Below the pieces are notes generated by a model that was not told the DNA's origin, made no database searches, and worked only from the letters and a program-made list of their open reading frames with translations. The position numbers were made by a program, and so were the translations under genes. DNA of 9,250 nucleotides, from NCBI GenBank assembly GCA_027009095.1, contig JALVDG010000296.1, positions 1 through 9,250 on the forward strand. The letters run 5' to 3'. Each line of letters begins with the position of its first letter. Position 1 is the stretch's first letter. This stretch comes from Thiotrichaceae bacterium. GTDB lineage: Bacteria; Pseudomonadota; Gammaproteobacteria; Thiotrichales; Thiotrichaceae. Shown one piece after another: positions 6,364 through 9,250 of this stretch.

Positions 6364-7383
6364 ATGAGAACATTTGATATAGCGGTAGTGGGTGTAACAG
6401 GAGCGGTAGGGGAGACAATGCTATCTATCTTAGCTGAACGAAACTTTCCCGTTGGTAAAGTTTATGCATTGGCTAGTGAACGCTCCGCGGGAAAGAAGGT
6501 TGAGTTTGGCGATAAAATTCTTGTAGTAGAGAATTTAGCTGATTTTGATTTTTCAAAAGTACAAATTGGCTTATTTTCTCCAGGCGGAGCAATCTCTAAG
6601 ATATATGCACCTATTGCAGCAAAAGCGGGATGTGTTGTTATTGATAACACCTCTGAATTTCGCTATGAAGAAGATATTCCGCTTGTTGTGCCAGAAGTGA
6701 ATTCTCATGCTGTGGCTAATTATACCAATAAAGGAATTATCGCTAATCCGAATTGTTCTACCATTCAGATGCTGGTTGCTTTAAAACCAATACATGATGC
6801 AGTAAAAATTACCAGAATTAATGTTGCAACCTACCAAGCCGTTGCTGGGACAGGTAAGCCTGGAATAGAAGAGTTGGCATCTCAAACCACTGCTTTATTG
6901 AACGCAAAAGAAGCAAAGATAAAGACTTACCCAAAACAGATAGCTTTCAATGTTTTACCGCAGATTGATGTGTTTATGGATAATGGCTATACTAAAGAGG
7001 AAATGAAGATGGTTTGGGAAACCCGCAAGATATTTGAAGATGATGATATTCTTGTTAACCCTACTGCTGTTCGTGTTCCTGTCTTTTATGGACATTCAGA
7101 AGCAATACATATAGAAACGCGAGAGAAAATATCTGTCGAGTATGCTACAGAGCTTTTGAATGCAGCCCCAGGTGTTGTCGTCATTGATGATCGCGTAGAT
7201 GGTGGTTATCCAACAGCAGTGACTGAGGGTGTCAATACAGACCCAGTTTATGTTGGTCGTATTCGTGAAGATATTTCACATCACAGTGGGCTGAATATGT
7301 GGGTTGTTGCCGATAATGTTCGCAAAGGTGCTGCACTAAATAGTATTCAAATAGCAGAAGTATTAATTAAGGATTATTTATAG
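6364..7383 (+). CDS. asd: Aspartate-semialdehyde dehydrogenase
   Basis: The enzyme reduces aspartyl-4-phosphate to aspartate semialdehyde with NADPH, the branch point to lysine, diaminopimelate, threonine and methionine. It is normally essential because diaminopimelate is needed for peptidoglycan. The 339 residues cover the full enzyme. The NADP-binding glycine motif is VVGVTGAVGETM (8-19). The catalytic cysteine is Cys131 in IANPNCSTIQM, and the catalytic histidine is probably His244 in RVPVFYGHSEAI. The segment YQAVAGTGKPG (157-167) is also typical, and SDR-like shadows on the other strand can be dismissed. AAGG lies 9 bases before the ATG. The gene sits between leuB and fimV as in Pseudomonas-type genomes. 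No truncation is seen. Confidence 0.97.
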   Translation: MRTFDIAVVGVTGAVGETMLSILAERNFPVGKVYALASERSAGKKVEFGDKILVVENLADFDFSKVQIGLFSPGGAISKIYAPIAAKAGCVVIDNTSEFRYEEDIPLVVPEVNSHAVANYTNKGIIANPNCSTIQMLVALKPIHDAVKITRINVATYQAVAGTGKPGIEELASQTTALLNAKEAKIKTYPKQIAFNVLPQIDVFMDNGYTKEEMKMVWETRKIFEDDDILVNPTAVRVPVFYGHSEAIHIETREKISVEYATELLNAAPGVVVIDDRVDGGYPTAVTEGVNTDPVYVGRIREDISHHSGLNMWVVADNVRKGAALNSIQIAEVLIKDYL

Positions 7384-7429
7384 TTTTTATTGTTAAATCT
7401 ACCCTTTAGCCTTCCAAATGTGCCAACTT

Positions 7430-7468
7430 TGTCAGAAAGTGACATGCTTGGTCGGCTTGTGACAGCTT
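7430..7468 (+). promoter_or_regulatory. Cluster of TGACA half-sites downstream of asd / upstream of fimV
   Basis: TGTCA (7430-7434) and TGACA (7440-7444) form a 5-bp inverted repeat with a 5-base spacer. A further TGACA lies at 7460-7464, exactly 20 bp after the second. The wider sequence GTGACATGCTT (7439-7449) is echoed by GTGACAGCTT (7459-7468). Spacings of 10 and 20 bp place the sites on one helix face, which suggests a dimeric regulator. Which regulator is unknown, and no firm promoter is seen beside it. Confidence 0.3.
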
Positions 7469-7530
7469 AATTGCCTGTATTCAGTTACTATTCATGGCGT
7501 ATTTGATACAAATTGCACTATAGAGGAGGG

Positions 7531-7576
7531 TAATACCTCTGGATATCTCTATAAACATTTTAGAGGTATTATTTTG
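7531..7576 (+). terminator. Possible asd terminator or fimV leader hairpin
   Basis: TAATACCTCT (7531-7540) and AGAGGTATTA (7562-7571) are perfect 10-bp inverted repeats with a 21-base spacer, followed by TTTTG. The stem plus T-tail could end asd transcription, although the loop is long and the stem AT-rich. An earlier AGAGG (7522-7526) could pair instead with CCTCT (7536-7540), giving two mutually exclusive hairpins, as in attenuators. A perfect TATAAT at 7584-7589 just after it could be a fimV -10 box, in which case the repeat would be an operator. The rest of the 7384-7663 gap holds no gene that I can see. Confidence 0.35.
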
Positions 7577-7648
7577 TAAACATTATAATAATAAATCATC
7601 GTTAATCATTCTTTCTAAGCGGCAATTAGGTCAGCATTTAGAGATATG

Positions 7649-7654
7649 AAGGAG
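7649..7654 (+). promoter_or_regulatory. Shine-Dalgarno site deciding the fimV start
   Basis: AAGGAG lies 9 bases before the ATG at 7664. A second, weaker site AAGGGG (7673-7678) lies 9 bases before the in-frame GTG at 7688. The in-frame ATG at 7646 has no ribosome site and is unlikely to be used. Confidence 0.55.
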
Positions 7655-7663
7655 TTTAGCGGT

Positions 7664-9250
7664 ATGCTGTTTAAGGGGATTACATTCGTGAATAAAAAAG
7701 CCTTGAGTTTAGCTGTGTGTCTAGCTGTTTCATACTCATCTGCCACCTATGCTTTAGGTTTAGGAGAGATCGAATCTAGCTCTCATTTGAATCAGCCATT
7801 CCGTGCTAAAATTAATTTATTGTCAGCAAGTGCTGCTGACACCAGACGTTTAAAAGTTCGTATTGCTTCGCCTGAAGTGTTTAGGCGTGTCGGAATTGAA
7901 CGACCAAAGTATTTAGATAGCATCAGCTTTACGCCAAGTGTTGAAAATGGCAAGCCTGTTATTTTCGTCAGTTCTGATCAGCCGATAAATCAGCCATTTT
8001 TAAACTTCCTTTTAGAAGTTAGTTGGCCTAATGGACAACTGTTAAAAGAGTACACTGTTTTATTAGACCCTCCTGTTTTAGTTCAGCCAGGTACTGCCGT
8101 AAGCAATAATACGGTAGGTGTTCGTGCTGAGCCTAAACGCCAACAACAAGTTGTAGCAAAAAGAACGCCTCAACAACAAGCCTCACATCCAGAGAAACAA
8201 GTATCTAAAAGAACTATTGCTCCTGCGCGTAATGCTACGACTTCAAAACAGCGTAGCGTTACTCAAGCAAGCAAACGTGCACATACAAAAAAATATAGAG
8301 TTGTTCGTGGGGATAGCTTATATAAGGTTGCCAAGAAGCTAGGGTATAGAGGTGTACGTACAGAGCAAATGATGATGGCTATTTTTCGCGCTAATCCAAC
8401 TGCTTTTAGAAAGAGAAATATTAATAACCTAAAAGCAGGTGCTTTGCTGAGTCGCCCATCAAGAAGGGATGCTTTGCGTATTTCTTATGCTAAGGCAAAA
8501 TCAAACATTTACAAGCACTCATCTGAATGGCGTAAATATCGTTCAAAATTAGCAAGGAAAACTGTTTCTCAGAAGCAAGTGAAAAAGCCTGCTACTCATG
8601 GCGTTATGCCTTCATCAACACCTAAAAATACACAGGCACGAATAGAAGTCATTGGTAGTTCCTCTGAGTCGGTGAATACTAAAAATTTATCAACAACAGG
8701 TTCAGCTAAGATTAGCGAGCTAGAAAGGAAGTTAGTCCAGGCTAATGAGTCTTTAGCAGCAAAAATAAATGCTAATACTGAATTAAAATCCCGTGTGTCA
8801 GAGCTAGAGTCATTGCTTCGTAAGAAGAATCGACTTATTACCTTGAAAAATGAGCAGTTAGCAGAGTTGCAAGCAAAACTAGGTATGCCAGTATCTGCTG
8901 CTACTCCTGATATACAAGAAGGTTCCGATATTCGTCAGCAGGTTAAAAATGCTGTTAATCAAGATGGAAATATTGTTCGTAGTGATGATGCGGTAAATGC
9001 AGAGACTACTTCGAAATCAGTTGATCCTGCTGTTAACAAGGTTAACGATCCGTTAGCAATGGTCGAAGGCTCTACAGAAATACCTTCGGTTTTTGATGAG
9101 AGTAGTTCGTCTGATCCAGCTGTGGACGATAATACAAATTCTCAAGCTGACGATGGAGTCGTTTCGAGCGATGTTGTGACAGGTGATCAGAATGCTGATG
9201 ATAATGAGGGTGGAATTCTTGGTTTACTAAATTCACCTCTTGTTATGGGT
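7664..9250 (+). CDS. fimV: FimV-family polar/pilus-associated peptidoglycan-binding protein (3' end missing)
   Basis: FimV is an inner-membrane protein with a periplasmic LysM-type region that helps type IV pilus assembly, twitching and polar localisation. The frame is open for 529 codons to the window end. A signal peptide ends near Ala30 before LGLGEIESSSHLNQPF, the hallmark FimV start. The conserved N-terminal domain spans about 31-138 (ends VLLDPP). A basic Gln/Lys/Arg-rich linker follows (139-210). The LysM-like domain is about 211-264 (YRVVRGDSLYKVAKKLGY to FRANPTAF and NLKAGALL). A further basic linker, a coiled coil (350-406) and an Asp/Ser-rich acidic stretch follow. The last residues (GILGLLNSPLVMG) probably lead into the single transmembrane helix; the cytoplasmic TPR part lies beyond. 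The GTG at 7688 would give a more typical short signal peptide (MNKKALSLAV) and remains an alternative start. Its position after asd agrees with the known gene order. Confidence 0.92.
   Translation, partial: MLFKGITFVNKKALSLAVCLAVSYSSATYALGLGEIESSSHLNQPFRAKINLLSASAADTRRLKVRIASPEVFRRVGIERPKYLDSISFTPSVENGKPVIFVSSDQPINQPFLNFLLEVSWPNGQLLKEYTVLLDPPVLVQPGTAVSNNTVGVRAEPKRQQQVVAKRTPQQQASHPEKQVSKRTIAPARNATTSKQRSVTQASKRAHTKKYRVVRGDSLYKVAKKLGYRGVRTEQMMMAIFRANPTAFRKRNINNLKAGALLSRPSRRDALRISYAKAKSNIYKHSSEWRKYRSKLARKTVSQKQVKKPATHGVMPSSTPKNTQARIEVIGSSSESVNTKNLSTTGSAKISELERKLVQANESLAAKINANTELKSRVSELESLLRKKNRLITLKNEQLAELQAKLGMPVSAATPDIQEGSDIRQQVKNAVNQDGNIVRSDDAVNAETTSKSVDPAVNKVNDPLAMVEGSTEIPSVFDESSSSDPAVDDNTNSQADDGVVSSDVVTGDQNADDNEGGILGLLNSPLVMG

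Noticed and set aside
7494..7516. Possible sigma-54 promoter (TGGC ... TTGC) upstream of fimV
   Set aside because: The GG and GC elements are much too far apart for the -24/-12 spacing.

Overview
The window looks like chromosomal DNA of a low-GC gammaproteobacterium, most likely in or near the Pseudomonadales. The main reason is the ordered block leuC-leuD-leuB-asd-fimV, an arrangement known from that group; FimV is a gammaproteobacterial protein tied to type IV pili and cell poles. The genus cannot be fixed by eye.

Left part (1-1599): three tightly packed plus-strand genes. They are the 3' part of an atypical short-chain dehydrogenase/epimerase, a DUF2269 four-helix membrane protein overlapping it by ATGA, and a DUF4166 protein 10 bp further on. 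They look like one operon of poorly characterised function.

Middle part (1600-3064): an AT-rich, repeat-laden stretch. A convergent hemJ-type gene (protoporphyrinogen oxidase, minus strand) and a 70-residue TerB-like minus-strand gene sit among three short insertions with no coding capacity. One 160-bp element has 18-bp terminal inverted repeats (17/18) and 5-bp flanking duplications. Two elements (140 and 105 bp) belong to one family; each has its own perfect 8-bp target duplication (TGTTTATA and ATATATTC). They look like MITEs, that is, non-autonomous transposon derivatives. Strand base bias also changes here: the plus strand is C-rich in the left operon and G-rich from leuC on.

Right part (3065-9250): leuC and leuD encode the two subunits of isopropylmalate isomerase and leuB encodes isopropylmalate dehydrogenase. 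Together they carry out leucine synthesis after LeuA, which is not in the window. asd (aspartate-semialdehyde dehydrogenase) follows after a 110-bp gap with a perfect -10 box. A 280-bp gap holding a cluster of TGACA half-sites and a 10-bp inverted repeat leads to fimV. fimV has a signal peptide, the conserved N-terminal domain, a LysM-like domain, a coiled coil and an acidic region, and it runs off the window end.

I see no CRISPR array, tRNA, rRNA, full-length transposase or defence system. The most notable content is the two MITE families with intact target duplications.
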